A stretch of DNA of 64,000 bases, from contig JAPLKU010000003.1 of NCBI GenBank assembly GCA_026387935.1, positions 274,753 to 338,752 of the forward strand, in the 5' to 3' direction. The DNA comes from Gemmatimonadota bacterium (GTDB taxonomy: Bacteria > Gemmatimonadota > Gemmatimonadetes > Gemmatimonadales > Gemmatimonadaceae). The notes beneath the pieces are model-generated. The model worked only from the letters and a program-made list of their open reading frames with translations, made no database searches and had not been told where the DNA came from. Shown here in pieces: positions 35,746 to 44,100 of the stretch; position 1 is the stretch's first letter, and each line of letters opens with the position of its first letter. The translations under genes and the position numbers were made by a program.

Positions 35746-38244
35746 TTACCGATTCGTCCCCACGCACGCGCCCGCGGTAGCAGTCCCGACGGCGAAGCCA
35801 AGCACGATGAGCGCATCAGCGGCATCGAGCTTGCCGTCGCAGTTCGCATCACCGTGCGGCATGCTCGTCTGCCCGGCAGGTAGTTGCAAGCCGACCAGCG
35901 CCTGTTGAATCAGCAGCGCGTCGAACGCGTTCACGACACCGTCGCGGTTCACATCCCCGCGCAACACCGCGGAAGGATTCAACAGTGAGTACTTGAACAG
36001 ACCGCGCCCATACGTAGCCGCCACGAGCTGCTTCGTGGTCGTGTTGTACGACAGGTCGTTGACCACGACGTTCGGCAATCCACTCGGTGTGTTTGTCCAC
36101 GTCAGGCCGGCGTCGGTCGTTTCGAACACGCCGACGTCATTACCAATGAAGAAGTGGTTCGTCTCGTCCACCATCACGGCGGCATTCACCGGCATGTCGG
36201 CGAGGTTGCCGCTCGCGTTCGCCCAGTTCAGGCCGGCGTCGGAGGTGATGTACACATGCGCCGCGCCCTGTCCACTGAACGTCACCATGGCGCGCGCCGC
36301 GTCCGTGCGGTCTACCGCGATATGCGTCACGGTACGATTCGGCAGATTCGTCGTGCTCACCGCCCATGTGGCGCCACCATCGCGTGTGACCTGCACATTG
36401 CCATCGCTCGCCCCGACGTAGATCGTGAGCGGATCCGACGGCGCAATAGTGATGGCCTTGATGGTGCCGGTTCCCTTGGTCAGGTCGGACGAGATCGCGG
36501 TCCAGAGCACGCCATCATTGACTGTCTGATACAATCGCATCGTGCCGAAGTAGAGCGTGGTCGGCACGGTCGGATGCATCACCAGCGGCGGAATGAACTG
36601 CGCGCGGTCGGTGGCAACGATTCCGGCTTTGACATTTGGCGATGAAAACGATGTGCCAACGGGCACGCGCCGGTAGATACATGGTCCCGAACTCCACTGA
36701 CAGGTGGTCCATAATGTGGTCGGCGAGGAATAGTTGATGGCGGCATATCCGCCGTCGCCGCCACTCACGGCGTTGAACACCGTGGTGCCATTGGCTATCA
36801 GCGATCCGTTGTCCTGCAGTCCGCCGAGCACGATGTTCGGATCAGTTGGGTGCTGTGTGATGCCAGGGTAATACATCGAGATCATGAGCCCATAGTTGCG
36901 GCTCGTCCAGCTATCGCCACCATCCGTCGACGAATACACCCCGCCGTCGGTACCGGCATAGAGCTGGCGTACGTTGCCCGCGCTGATCACGATGGTGTGC
37001 CAGTCGCAGTGAATTTCCGTGCCCATCGCTGTGAACGTGGCGCCACCGTTCGTGCTGCGGAACGCCCGCACGCCGGCGATGTAGATACGGCTCGCATTCG
37101 TGGGATCAACGGCGAGCGCGAGATCGTACGTCGCCTGCGAGCCGAAGTGCGTCCGACCGCTGGACGACAGATCGATTCCCGTCGCGGTCTGCGCCGTGAG
37201 CGTGTTGGTGTTGTCGTCCCACTTGCTCACGGTCTGAAATGCCGAGGTCTTGCTGCCCGCCAGAATCCACACCGAGTTCGGCTGCGCCGGCGACACCGCG
37301 AGCTGGAACCGCCCCGTGGAGGTGAAGTCGACGCTTCCACTCGAGAGTTGCGTCCAGTTCGCGCCATTGTCCGATGAGCGATACACACCGCTGCGCGTGG
37401 ATGTCGTCGTGGCATAGTCGGCCACGCCCGCAAACAGCACACCGGGTTGACCGGGCAGCGCGACAATCGAGTTAACCACACCAAAGAGCAGCGGGTGCGC
37501 CCAGGTGGTACCGCTGTTTGTGGAACGGTAGATACCGCTCTGGCTGAAGGTGAACATCAGCGTCGTTCCGGTGGCGCTGCCGGCGGAGGCGGGGTCGATG
37601 AAGAACTCGTTGATGAACCCGCCGTTGTAGGCCGTAAAATTCAGGTTGCCGTTGAAGCTGACCCACGACGCACCGCCATCGAGCGAGCGGAAGATCGAGC
37701 ACCCCGCGGCGCCGCTGCTGCGGGATGCCGCGGCGTACATGATGCTCGGATTGACCGGATCGATTTTGACCGTGGACATCTGCAGCGTGCACTGTGCATC
37801 GAAGAGCGGATTCCAGCTCGCGCCGGCATTTTGCGTGTTCCAGATGCCACCGTTTGGCGAGGCGACGAACATCGTTCCCGTAGCGGTGGGATGCAGCGCA
37901 ATGGCATCAACACGTCCGGCATCGAGCTGCGGTCCGGAATCCCAGTAGCCGATTCCGAAGAATCCGCTCGGACCGAGCGGTATCCAGCTTCCGGACGACG
38001 CAGCGGTGAGCGCGGCGAGCCCACGATTGGCGGGCCGGGCCATGAACAACTGCCGTGTACGAAAGAGCCGCTCCCAATCCACTTCGGCATTGGGATACGC
38101 ACGCTGGTCGTCAAACCACGCCTGCCTTCGGCGCTGAAACTCGGCGCCCTCGTACGGCTCCTGCGCCGCGAGCGGCTCCAACGCGGCCACCGCAAGGATG
38201 GCGGGAAGCGCTATCAGTCGCATGAACTGCGTGGCGCGGATCAT
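35746..38244 (-). CDS. Secreted BNR/sortilin-type propeller protein with C-terminal dockerin
   Basis: 832 residues from the ATG at 38244, which overlaps the upstream stop (ATGA) and follows GGGAGG by 6 nt. A signal peptide ends near PLAAQ. The body (about 70-770) has many BNR/VPS10-like repeats with Asp-box cores such as S-T-D-G-G-D-S-W, T-R-D-G-G-A-T-W, T-S-D-A-G-L-N-W and T-T-D-A-G-L-T-W. The last about 65 residues are a dockerin: two 22-residue calcium-binding repeats, GDVNRDGVVNAFDALLIQQA and GDANCDGKLDAADALIVL. A dockerin implies docking to a cohesin partner, and two cohesin-like proteins are encoded upstream in the same operon. Confidence 0.9.
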   Translation of the reverse strand: MIRATQFMRLIALPAILAVAALEPLAAQEPYEGAEFQRRRQAWFDDQRAYPNAEVDWERLFRTRQLFMARPANRGLAALTAASSGSWIPLGPSGFFGIGYWDSGPQLDAGRVDAIALHPTATGTMFVASPNGGIWNTQNAGASWNPLFDAQCTLQMSTVKIDPVNPSIMYAAASRSSGAAGCSIFRSLDGGASWVSFNGNLNFTAYNGGFINEFFIDPASAGSATGTTLMFTFSQSGIYRSTNSGTTWAHPLLFGVVNSIVALPGQPGVLFAGVADYATTTSTRSGVYRSSDNGANWTQLSSGSVDFTSTGRFQLAVSPAQPNSVWILAGSKTSAFQTVSKWDDNTNTLTAQTATGIDLSSSGRTHFGSQATYDLALAVDPTNASRIYIAGVRAFRSTNGGATFTAMGTEIHCDWHTIVISAGNVRQLYAGTDGGVYSSTDGGDSWTSRNYGLMISMYYPGITQHPTDPNIVLGGLQDNGSLIANGTTVFNAVSGGDGGYAAINYSSPTTLWTTCQWSSGPCIYRRVPVGTSFSSPNVKAGIVATDRAQFIPPLVMHPTVPTTLYFGTMRLYQTVNDGVLWTAISSDLTKGTGTIKAITIAPSDPLTIYVGASDGNVQVTRDGGATWAVSTTNLPNRTVTHIAVDRTDAARAMVTFSGQGAAHVYITSDAGLNWANASGNLADMPVNAAVMVDETNHFFIGNDVGVFETTDAGLTWTNTPSGLPNVVVNDLSYNTTTKQLVAATYGRGLFKYSLLNPSAVLRGDVNRDGVVNAFDALLIQQALVGLQLPAGQTSMPHGDANCDGKLDAADALIVLGFAVGTATAGACVGTNR

Positions 38245-38678
38245 GGGTTGCCTCCCGCGCTGGCAATCACGAGGAAGAGCGTGTCTGACGTACCGGCCCT
38301 GGTTTGCACCGACACGGGATAGCGACCACCCATCCATGGACTAGGCGGTGCTTCGCCGCCACTCGGCACAGCGTCTGGCAACGCCACGCGGATCAGCGTG
38401 CCATTCTCGCGGCTCGGCACACTGGTCAGCACGACTTGGCCAATCCGAACGGTGTTGCCTGGGGACGTACGGCTCGTATCGAAACCGCTCCCGCGAATGT
38501 CGAACTCGGTGACATTGCCGCGAATGAGACGCACGGACCCCGGTTCGAGGCGGCTGATGCGCGGACGCCCGTCTGTTGCCGCCTGCGCGGGAGTGCTCGC
38601 GCGACGCGCCGGCGCGCACGCCACCACCGGCGTCACACCGAACGCAACTGCAAGAATCATGGCTCTGGCGGCGATCAT
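38241..38678 (-). CDS. Small lipoprotein with IPT/TIG-like Ig domain
   Basis: 145 residues with a lipobox V-V-A-C near residue 21. The remaining sequence has a TIG-like Ig pattern: PRISRLEPGSVRLIRGNVTEFDIRGSGFD (the usual 'x-P-x-x-G-x-x-x-G-x-x-x-x-I-x-G-x-G-F' form) and GGRYPVSVQTRAGTSDTLFLVI at the end. The gene is joined by ATGA overlaps to both neighbours. It may be a membrane-anchored linker of the cohesin/dockerin assembly (inference). Confidence 0.7.
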   Translation of the reverse strand: MIAARAMILAVAFGVTPVVACAPARRASTPAQAATDGRPRISRLEPGSVRLIRGNVTEFDIRGSGFDTSRTSPGNTVRIGQVVLTSVPSRENGTLIRVALPDAVPSGGEAPPSPWMGGRYPVSVQTRAGTSDTLFLVIASAGGNP

Positions 38679-39217
38679 CGAACGGCTCCCGAGCCAACAC
38701 TGCGTTGCATGTTCACACGCGCATCGGTCCGTGACAGTTCATGCAGTTCGTCAAGCTCGAACTGGAAGCTCGGAACACCCGAACTATTCTTCGCGCGGAA
38801 CCTGAACAGGGCCAGCGATGCGCGATCGACGCCTGAGGCCGAAGCGCCGGCCACGCGCACTTCACCAGGTCTGGGGTTCACCGCCCTGAGCGTGCCGTCA
38901 GTGATCGCGACCTCACCTCCGTATTCAAACGCTGCCTGATCGTAGCGGAGACGCCCGGTGAAGCTTCCAAACTTCCCCACGTCTCCGCGGACGTCGAGCC
39001 ATACGGTGACGAACGCCGTGTCTCCGCGCATCGCGAGGTTGGTGCGGGGCGTGATGGACGGCTTGGATTGCTGCTGTCCTGTATCGACAATGTTGCTCGC
39101 GTCGCGACATCCGGCGGTGAGTAGCACGGTGGCACCCAGCGTGGCACCGACGGCGCGCGTCATGCTGGCGCGAATCAGCCACGCCGTCGACCGAAGGGAG
39201 ATGATCGGAATCTTCAT
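38675..39217 (-). CDS. Cohesin-like lipoprotein
   Basis: 180 residues. The signal peptide ends in a lipobox T-A-G-C (about residue 37). The mature part has the alternating beta pattern and landmark positions of cohesin modules: RGDTAFVTVWLDVRGDVGKFGSFTGRLRYD, then FEYGGEVAITDGTLRAVNP, RVAGASASGVDRASLALFRFRAK and SFQFELDELHEL. Cohesins bind dockerins, and the only dockerin in the window is encoded two genes downstream in the same operon. Overlaps of ATGA type bind it to both neighbours. The fold assignment is by pattern, not by alignment. Confidence 0.65.
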   Translation of the reverse strand: MKIPIISLRSTAWLIRASMTRAVGATLGATVLLTAGCRDASNIVDTGQQQSKPSITPRTNLAMRGDTAFVTVWLDVRGDVGKFGSFTGRLRYDQAAFEYGGEVAITDGTLRAVNPRPGEVRVAGASASGVDRASLALFRFRAKNSSGVPSFQFELDELHELSRTDARVNMQRSVGSGAVR

Positions 39218-41229
39218 GGGACGATGATCGGGTATTGAGTGACGGTCGTGGTCGGAAGGAGATTCGTGAAATCCACGCCGAGCATTTCCGTTGCGGCGAG
39301 ATAGACCCCGGTGAGGCCGGACCTGGCCACGCGAAATCGGACCACAGCGAGCAGCACCACGCCAGTCGCGCCCGAAGATGATCCGCCATTGATGCGAATC
39401 ACATTCACCGAATTGTCGATGGCGAATGCGGGCGCAAGCGGACTCGCCGTGGTGGCGACATCGACAAGCGACATCGACGCGAAGACGCCGGTCGGTCCCG
39501 TATAGACCGGCCAGGTGACCGTTGCCGTGACAGCGCCAAGCGAGGCGCCACGGGTATCGATCTGAACGCGCACCGTGATCGTGTCGCCGACCGCGAACGC
39601 GAATTTCGTGATGTCACTCTTGAGGACTATCCCCGTGCTTCGCGGCACGATGACGAGTACGGAATCGGAGTTCGATTGTGTGCTGAGCGCGGCGATCCAC
39701 GTCTGACCCTGCGCCACGCCGGTGATCCGGCCCGTCGCATCCACCGTGGCGATGGCCGAACTCCGTGCGGAGTATGTGACGGTCGGATCAGGTGCGACGA
39801 CGCCTCCAGCGATGGTCGTGACCAGTCCCGGCGACAACGCGGCGCCGATACTGACAACACTCACCTTGTTGGCCGTCGTGCCATATGCGTTGTTCGATGT
39901 CGGCAGCACCACCAGATTGACAATGAGCGTTGTTGTTGGCGCCGCGGTACCGTCTCCCGCTAACACCACCGACGCCGTGTACGTGGCCGGCGTGATACCC
40001 GTCGTCGTCGCCGCCAGGCGCAGCGTTGCCGGTGCGTCAGTTCCGGACGCGAAAGTTGCTGCCAGCCAGCTGCCGGGACTGATCGGCGAGTAGGTGATGC
40101 TCTGCACTCGCAGATTTGTGAGTGGAAAGACACCAGAGTTGGTCACCGATATGTTCAGGGCGGCCGGCGGGGTGCCGACGATGGCCGTAATCGTGGCCGG
40201 CGACGGAGCCAATGCGATGATCGCCGGTGGGGCTGCGGTGACGGTGACGCTCGCGCTCGTCACCGCTGGCAGTGCGCCGCTTGTGAACGTGAGTGTGCGC
40301 GCACCGGCGGTGCCGTTGATCGTGAGTGTGCTGAACGTGGCGACGCCGGCGACGGCGTTGACACTCGTGGCCCCGCCGAGCGTCCCACCGCCTGAAGCAA
40401 TCGTCACCGTCACGGCCGCCGTGGAACTCGCCGCGTTGCCCGCCGCGTCGCGACTCTCCACCACCGCTGGTGTCGTGAACACGGCATAGGCCGTTGCGGC
40501 AACGGGTTGCGCGCGAATGGCCAGCACGGTCGCAACCCCGGCATCGAGCGCAAAGGTCCCCGACGTTGCCGCGGCCACGCCTGTCGCCGTGAACGTCAGC
40601 GAGCGAAGGCCGATCAAACCAGAGATGGAAAGACCACTGAACGTCGCGACACCACCGACTGCGGAAACTGTCGCGGTGCCGGCGAGTGTGCCGCCGCCGG
40701 AACCGAGCGCGACGTTCACCGATGCCGTCGATGTGGTCACGAGGTTTCCCGCCGCGTCGCGCACTTCGACAACGGGCTGTGTGGCAAACGCCGCGCCCGA
40801 CGTCGCGCCGCCAGGTTGCGTGCGCACCGCCAGGGTTGCCGGTGGGCCAACTGATACGGTGACGACCACACCACTCGACGAAACACCACCACTCGTCGCG
40901 GTGATGGTCGCTGAGCCAACCAACTTCGCAGTGACCACGCCACCGGCGACCGAGGCGACCGCGTCATTGGACGACGCCCACGAGATGCCGGACGAGCCGA
41001 GCGATGTGTTGGTCTTGGTAAATGCGGTGGCGGTAAACGTGGCGATTGCGCCCGACACCAGTGACGTCGGCGCAGCCGGTGCGATGTCGATGCGCGATAC
41101 GCTGTTGTCCACCGGCGCGGTGAAAATGCTCTTGCTGTCACCGCCGCCGCCGCCACCTCCGCAGGATGCGAGCGCAGCGAGCGACACCACGAGCGCGACA
41201 AGTCGACCGATTCCGGCGATGGGATTCAC
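39214..41229 (-). CDS. Ig-like surface lipoprotein with C-terminal cohesin-like module
   Basis: 671 residues from the GTG at 41229, which follows GGAG by 5 nt. The longer frame would overlap the DUF3830 gene. A lipoprotein signal (LVALVVSLAALASC) ends in L-A-S-C followed by seven Gly. Then come a Big-type domain (SWASSNDAVASVAGGVVTAK), two filamin-like Ig repeats (each VRTQP/IRAQP...VEVRDAAGN...), a mid-length beta segment and a second Big-type domain (STQSNSDSVLVI). The final about 140 residues (KFAFAVGDTITVRVQIDTRG, GAVTATVTW, VVLLAVVRFRVARSGLTGVYL) look cohesin-like. It is the first gene of the dockerin operon. Confidence 0.8.
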   Translation of the reverse strand: MNPIAGIGRLVALVVSLAALASCGGGGGGGDSKSIFTAPVDNSVSRIDIAPAAPTSLVSGAIATFTATAFTKTNTSLGSSGISWASSNDAVASVAGGVVTAKLVGSATITATSGGVSSSGVVVTVSVGPPATLAVRTQPGGATSGAAFATQPVVEVRDAAGNLVTTSTASVNVALGSGGGTLAGTATVSAVGGVATFSGLSISGLIGLRSLTFTATGVAAATSGTFALDAGVATVLAIRAQPVAATAYAVFTTPAVVESRDAAGNAASSTAAVTVTIASGGGTLGGATSVNAVAGVATFSTLTINGTAGARTLTFTSGALPAVTSASVTVTAAPPAIIALAPSPATITAIVGTPPAALNISVTNSGVFPLTNLRVQSITYSPISPGSWLAATFASGTDAPATLRLAATTTGITPATYTASVVLAGDGTAAPTTTLIVNLVVLPTSNNAYGTTANKVSVVSIGAALSPGLVTTIAGGVVAPDPTVTYSARSSAIATVDATGRITGVAQGQTWIAALSTQSNSDSVLVIVPRSTGIVLKSDITKFAFAVGDTITVRVQIDTRGASLGAVTATVTWPVYTGPTGVFASMSLVDVATTASPLAPAFAIDNSVNVIRINGGSSSGATGVVLLAVVRFRVARSGLTGVYLAATEMLGVDFTNLLPTTTVTQYPIIVP

Positions 41230-41242
41230 GCGTACTCCAGTG

Positions 41243-41271
41243 AGTAAACCGAGACAAAAATGCGATGACAA
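41243..41271 (-). promoter_or_regulatory. Possible promoter of the cohesin-dockerin operon
   Basis: On the minus strand TTGTCA (41271-41266), exactly 17-bp spacer, TTTACT (41248-41243). The start would fall about at 41236, leaving almost no leader before the GTG at 41229 and cutting the ribosome site close to the RNA end. This closeness lowers confidence. Confidence 0.4.
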
Positions 41272-41318
41272 TCGACGAGCTCGGCCGTCTGCGGTCCAGC
41301 CGTGCTCCGCAAGACCGC

Positions 41319-41735
41319 TCACGTCTCGAGCGACATCCTGAACGACTGTGCGCCCTTCCAGAGCACGAGATTCCCGAGCTCGGCAAGCTGCTCGAGCCCT
41401 TCAACAATCGTCAGGACATGATTGCCCGCCAGGTCACCCGCTTTGCTCGCAAACCGCGTTGGTCCGTAGGCGATCAATAGCTCGGTTTCGCTCACGCCAC
41501 CAGGATAGAGCAGCACTTGGCCCGGCAATGGATAGACGGTCGCGCTCTCAGGTGGCAGTGGGAAATTCCGCTCGCCGAGTGGAACCCACGCAGCTTGGCC
41601 ACTCCAGCGCGCCTGGACGATGTGCGCCTCGAGCGGCAACGTTGTGCGAAGCAGCGCGCAACTCTTCGGAGCGAGCACATCCTCAAACCGGGCGCGAAAC
41701 CGGAGCGGGCCGGCGACGATCAACGCATCTGGCAT
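41319..41735 (-). CDS. DUF3830-family protein (cyclophilin-like fold)
   Basis: 138 residues. The sequence matches the DUF3830 pattern closely: ARWSGQAAWVPLG, YPLPGQVLLYPGGVSETELLIAYGPTRFASKAGDLAGNHVLTIVEG. The family adopts a cyclophilin-like fold and has no established activity. The gene lies 90 bp upstream of the Ig/cohesin gene on the same strand, so co-transcription is possible, but the promoter between them suggests otherwise. Confidence 0.88.
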   Translation of the reverse strand: MPDALIVAGPLRFRARFEDVLAPKSCALLRTTLPLEAHIVQARWSGQAAWVPLGERNFPLPPESATVYPLPGQVLLYPGGVSETELLIAYGPTRFASKAGDLAGNHVLTIVEGLEQLAELGNLVLWKGAQSFRMSLET

Positions 41736-41738
41736 ACC

Positions 41739-41852
41739 TCAAGATACGTCGATTCCTCCCTTGAGTTGCCCGAACCGTTCATCCACCGACTCATGCGCGA
41801 GCAGGTTGTCCGCGATCTCGGCGATCTCTACAATCCAGTACGCGCGAACCAT
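41739..41852 (-). CDS. Possible 37-aa small protein or gene remnant
   Basis: An ATG at 41852 opens 37 codons ending TGA three bases before the DUF3830 start. The translation is helical and acidic (AYWIVEIAEIADNLLAHESV). No family is recognised. It may be the end of a decayed gene, since the preceding minus-strand sequence also contains a broken zinc-ribbon-like fragment (41828-41908). Confidence 0.3.
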   Translation of the reverse strand: MVRAYWIVEIAEIADNLLAHESVDERFGQLKGGIDVS

Positions 41853-41908
41853 CGTCTGCGTTCGTTGTCGCCGAGGGGTTTGCTGCAGACAATGCAGGTG
41901 GAGAACAT
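41828..41908 (-). pseudogene. Fragment of a CxxC zinc-ribbon-like protein
   Basis: The minus-strand frame from an ATG at 41908 begins M-F-S-T-C-I-V-C-S-K-P-L-G-D-N-E, a typical start of small CxxC proteins, but then loses the pattern and reaches a stop at 41828. The rest of the 41909-42056 interval shows nothing except the ribosome site of the next gene. Confidence 0.3.
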
Positions 41909-42056
41909 CGTGGGTTTGGAGGGGTCGTCCAGCACTCCCCCTGCTGACACGTACCTAAGGAGGAGGGCGAAGGGTTCACCGTTCGTCCCGGCCCAGATGC
42001 GGCTACCCCACCACTGTGCCAAATTGCACGTCCACTTCTATATGAAGGGATCAGTC

Positions 42057-43262
42057 ATGCGCGGTATCAACGCCCTCGCCATTCTTTCGACTATTTCGAT
42101 GCTCGGTTCAGCCGCCGGCGCCCAAGGCCGAGGCGGCCGCGGGACCACAATTCAGCCAGGCGAGCAGTGCCCTGCCGGCACTACTGAGATCCGCCCCCGT
42201 AACTGCATGGCCCCGGAGTTCGCGCCGCCGAGCATTGTGGATTATCGGCCGCGGAACACGCTGAAGGTGCCCGAGCACAAGGTGCCGAAGGCGAAGTTTC
42301 CGGCCATCGACTACCACGCCCATGTGAGTCAGTTCCTGAGCAACGCCGAAGAACTCGCGAAACTCGGCGGCTTCATGGACGACCTGAACCTCGGCATGAT
42401 GGTTGTCGCGGACAACATTTCGGGTGATCGGCTGAAGAGTGCGGTTGCGCTCGTGAAGGCGTCGCCGAAGATGAAGGACAAGGTTCGGATTCTCACCGGC
42501 ATCAACTTCCGCGATGTTGGGCCTGGCTGGGCCGCGAAGGCCGTTGCGCAGCTCGAAGCCGATGTGGCCGCGGGCGCGGTTGGTGTTGGTGAAATCGGAA
42601 AAGGCTTTGGCCTGAGCACGAAGAAGGCCGATGGCACGCTGCTCAAGATTGATGATCCCGAGCTCGACCCAGTGTTCGAAGCGGCAGGTCGGTTGAATAT
42701 TCCGGTGTTCGTGCATACCGCGGAGCCGGAAGAGTTTTTTCAGCCGATTGATTTCTCGAATGAGCGATGGCTCGAGCTCTCCCTCTTCAATGATCGCCGC
42801 AACGGTCCGGGCACGGGTCGCCCGACCTTTGACGACCTGATGACGCAGCGCGACAATCTCTTCAAGCGCCATCCGAAAACGAAGTTCGTGGCCGCGCACA
42901 TGGGCTGGCATGCGAACGATCTTGGCCGCTTGGGCAAGATGTTCGACGCGATGCCGAATGTGTACGCCGAGCTCGGCGCCGTGCTCTATGACATTGGCCG
43001 CCAGCCGCGCGCGGGGCACGACTTCTTCGTGAAGTACCAGGACCGGATTCTCTTCGGCAAGGACTCATTCCAGCCCGAGGAGTATCCCTACTACTGGCGC
43101 GTGTTCGAGACGAAGGACGACTACTTCGACTACTACCGGAACTATCACGCCTTCTGGAAGCTGTATGGAATTGACCTTCCGGATGATGTACTGAAGAAGG
43201 TGTACTACAAGAACGCGATGGCGATCACGCCGCAGCTGCCGACGGCAGGGTTTCCGAAATAG
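42057..43262 (+). CDS. Secreted amidohydrolase (COG2159-type TIM-barrel metal-dependent hydrolase)
   Basis: 401 residues from the ATG at 42057, preceded by AAGGGA and starting a signal peptide (MRGINALAILSTISMLGSAAGAQ) followed by GRGGRG. The barrel starts AIDYHAHVSQF (H-x-H metal site); further elements are GAVGVGEIGKGFG, IPVFVHTAEPEEFFQP, KFVAAHMGWHAND and RILFGKDSFQPEEYPYYWRVFE (the late Asp). These match the amidohydrolase_2 group that includes decarboxylases and hydrolases. The substrate is unknown. A perfect terminator follows the stop by 18 bp. Confidence 0.9.
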   Translation: MRGINALAILSTISMLGSAAGAQGRGGRGTTIQPGEQCPAGTTEIRPRNCMAPEFAPPSIVDYRPRNTLKVPEHKVPKAKFPAIDYHAHVSQFLSNAEELAKLGGFMDDLNLGMMVVADNISGDRLKSAVALVKASPKMKDKVRILTGINFRDVGPGWAAKAVAQLEADVAAGAVGVGEIGKGFGLSTKKADGTLLKIDDPELDPVFEAAGRLNIPVFVHTAEPEEFFQPIDFSNERWLELSLFNDRRNGPGTGRPTFDDLMTQRDNLFKRHPKTKFVAAHMGWHANDLGRLGKMFDAMPNVYAELGAVLYDIGRQPRAGHDFFVKYQDRILFGKDSFQPEEYPYYWRVFETKDDYFDYYRNYHAFWKLYGIDLPDDVLKKVYYKNAMAITPQLPTAGFPK

Positions 43263-43280
43263 ATCGCTGCTGGAATTGCA

Positions 43281-43316
43281 AACGGGGGAGCGCGCCGAGT
43301 GGCGCGCTCCCCCGTT
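43281..43316. terminator. Bidirectional intrinsic terminator
   Basis: Perfect 16-bp stem AACGGGGGAGCGCGCC (43281-43296) / GGCGCGCTCCCCCGTT (43301-43316) with a GAGT loop, between convergent genes. Short T/A edges lie on both sides. Confidence 0.88.
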
Positions 43317-43330
43317 GAGCGATGTGCCAG

Positions 43331-43894
43331 TTACGGGCGCGGCGTCACCTTGGTCGGCGCCAGTACACGGGGCCCCTTTCCACCTGCGCCGCCTGTGTCC
43401 GTCGAGATGATTTCGCGGAATGCCCGTGATCCGGCCAAACCAAACACGAACGGCTGCTGCACGAGCTGCTTCACTTTTCGGCCACCGACCTCAGCCGGCG
43501 TAAATCGAATGTTCGGCACGGCTTCCTTGACTGCCGCGAGAAAGAGCTCATGCGTGGACTTCAGCACCTTGAGCGTCCCCGGCATCGGCGTGCCCGTTTC
43601 ATCCACGATATACTGCGCCAGGACTTCGCCCTCGACCCCGGCCTGCTTCAGCATATCCGGATATTTTGGAACGGCCGAGCCCTGAATTCGAGTTGCAGCC
43701 TTCTCGACTTGAAACTCGAAGTACGCCGGTTGATTCGCCGGGAGCGCCTTCGCCTGCAGGCCGACCACTGGTGTCGGCGCGGTGACGTCGGACATCACAT
43801 TCTTCGAGCAGGCGACCGCCGTGAGCGCAATCGCCCCAGCACTGAGTGCCACGGGTCGATACAGCCAACGCACGCCATGGTTCGGCTTTCTCAT
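43331..43894 (-). CDS. Lipoprotein with TonB C-terminal-like domain
   Basis: 187 residues. A membrane segment and lipobox-like T-A-V-A-C occur near residue 29. The last about 110 residues follow the TonB-C pattern: PKYPDMLKQAGVEGEVLAQYIVDETGTPMPGTLKVLKSTHELFLAAVKEAVPNIRFTPAEV and GRKVKQLVQQPFVF. There is no long proline-rich spanning region, so it is unlikely to be the classical energiser of outer-membrane transporters; such short proteins are common in this type of genome, with unknown role. It has a strong promoter at 43932-43960. Confidence 0.8.
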   Translation of the reverse strand: MRKPNHGVRWLYRPVALSAGAIALTAVACSKNVMSDVTAPTPVVGLQAKALPANQPAYFEFQVEKAATRIQGSAVPKYPDMLKQAGVEGEVLAQYIVDETGTPMPGTLKVLKSTHELFLAAVKEAVPNIRFTPAEVGGRKVKQLVQQPFVFGLAGSRAFREIISTDTGGAGGKGPRVLAPTKVTPRP

Positions 43895-43931
43895 ACCATC
43901 GCTCCCGGGTTATGTGCTGATTGATGGATCG

Positions 43932-43960
43932 ACGGTACGTGCCCCGGATGGATTTGTCAA
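43932..43960 (-). promoter_or_regulatory. Sigma70-like promoter of the TonB-C lipoprotein gene
   Basis: On the minus strand TTGACA (43960-43955), 17-bp spacer, TACCGT (43937-43932); the start codon follows about 40 bp later. The -35 is a perfect consensus. Confidence 0.65.
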
Positions 43961-44100
43961 CCGCCATACATGTGAGACATCCAGCGGCGCACCTCGGCCA
44001 TTCGCAGCAGTCCTCGTCGTGGACGAACCGTCGGGCCGCGTCTTCTCCCCATTCTTGCCCTCCTGAGAGGGACCAAGCGTCCAATCGATTACCTTTCGTC

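Noticed and set aside
35710..35755. Terminator formed by GAATCGGTA/TACCGATTC between convergent genes
   Set aside because: Only 9 bp, a 28-nt loop and no T-run; kept as a remark and not as a separate feature.
35849..41486. Many long open frames on the opposite strand of the dockerin/Ig genes (for example plus-strand 37447-38322 and 40517-41341)
   Set aside because: They are GC-rich shadow frames: arginine/histidine-rich translations, no domains, and the opposite strand carries clear domains and ATGA-coupled genes.
41517..42056. N-terminal 180-residue extension of the amidohydrolase at 42057
   Set aside because: It runs antisense across the DUF3830 gene and remnants, has no domain, and the ATG at 42057 begins a signal peptide behind AAGGGA.
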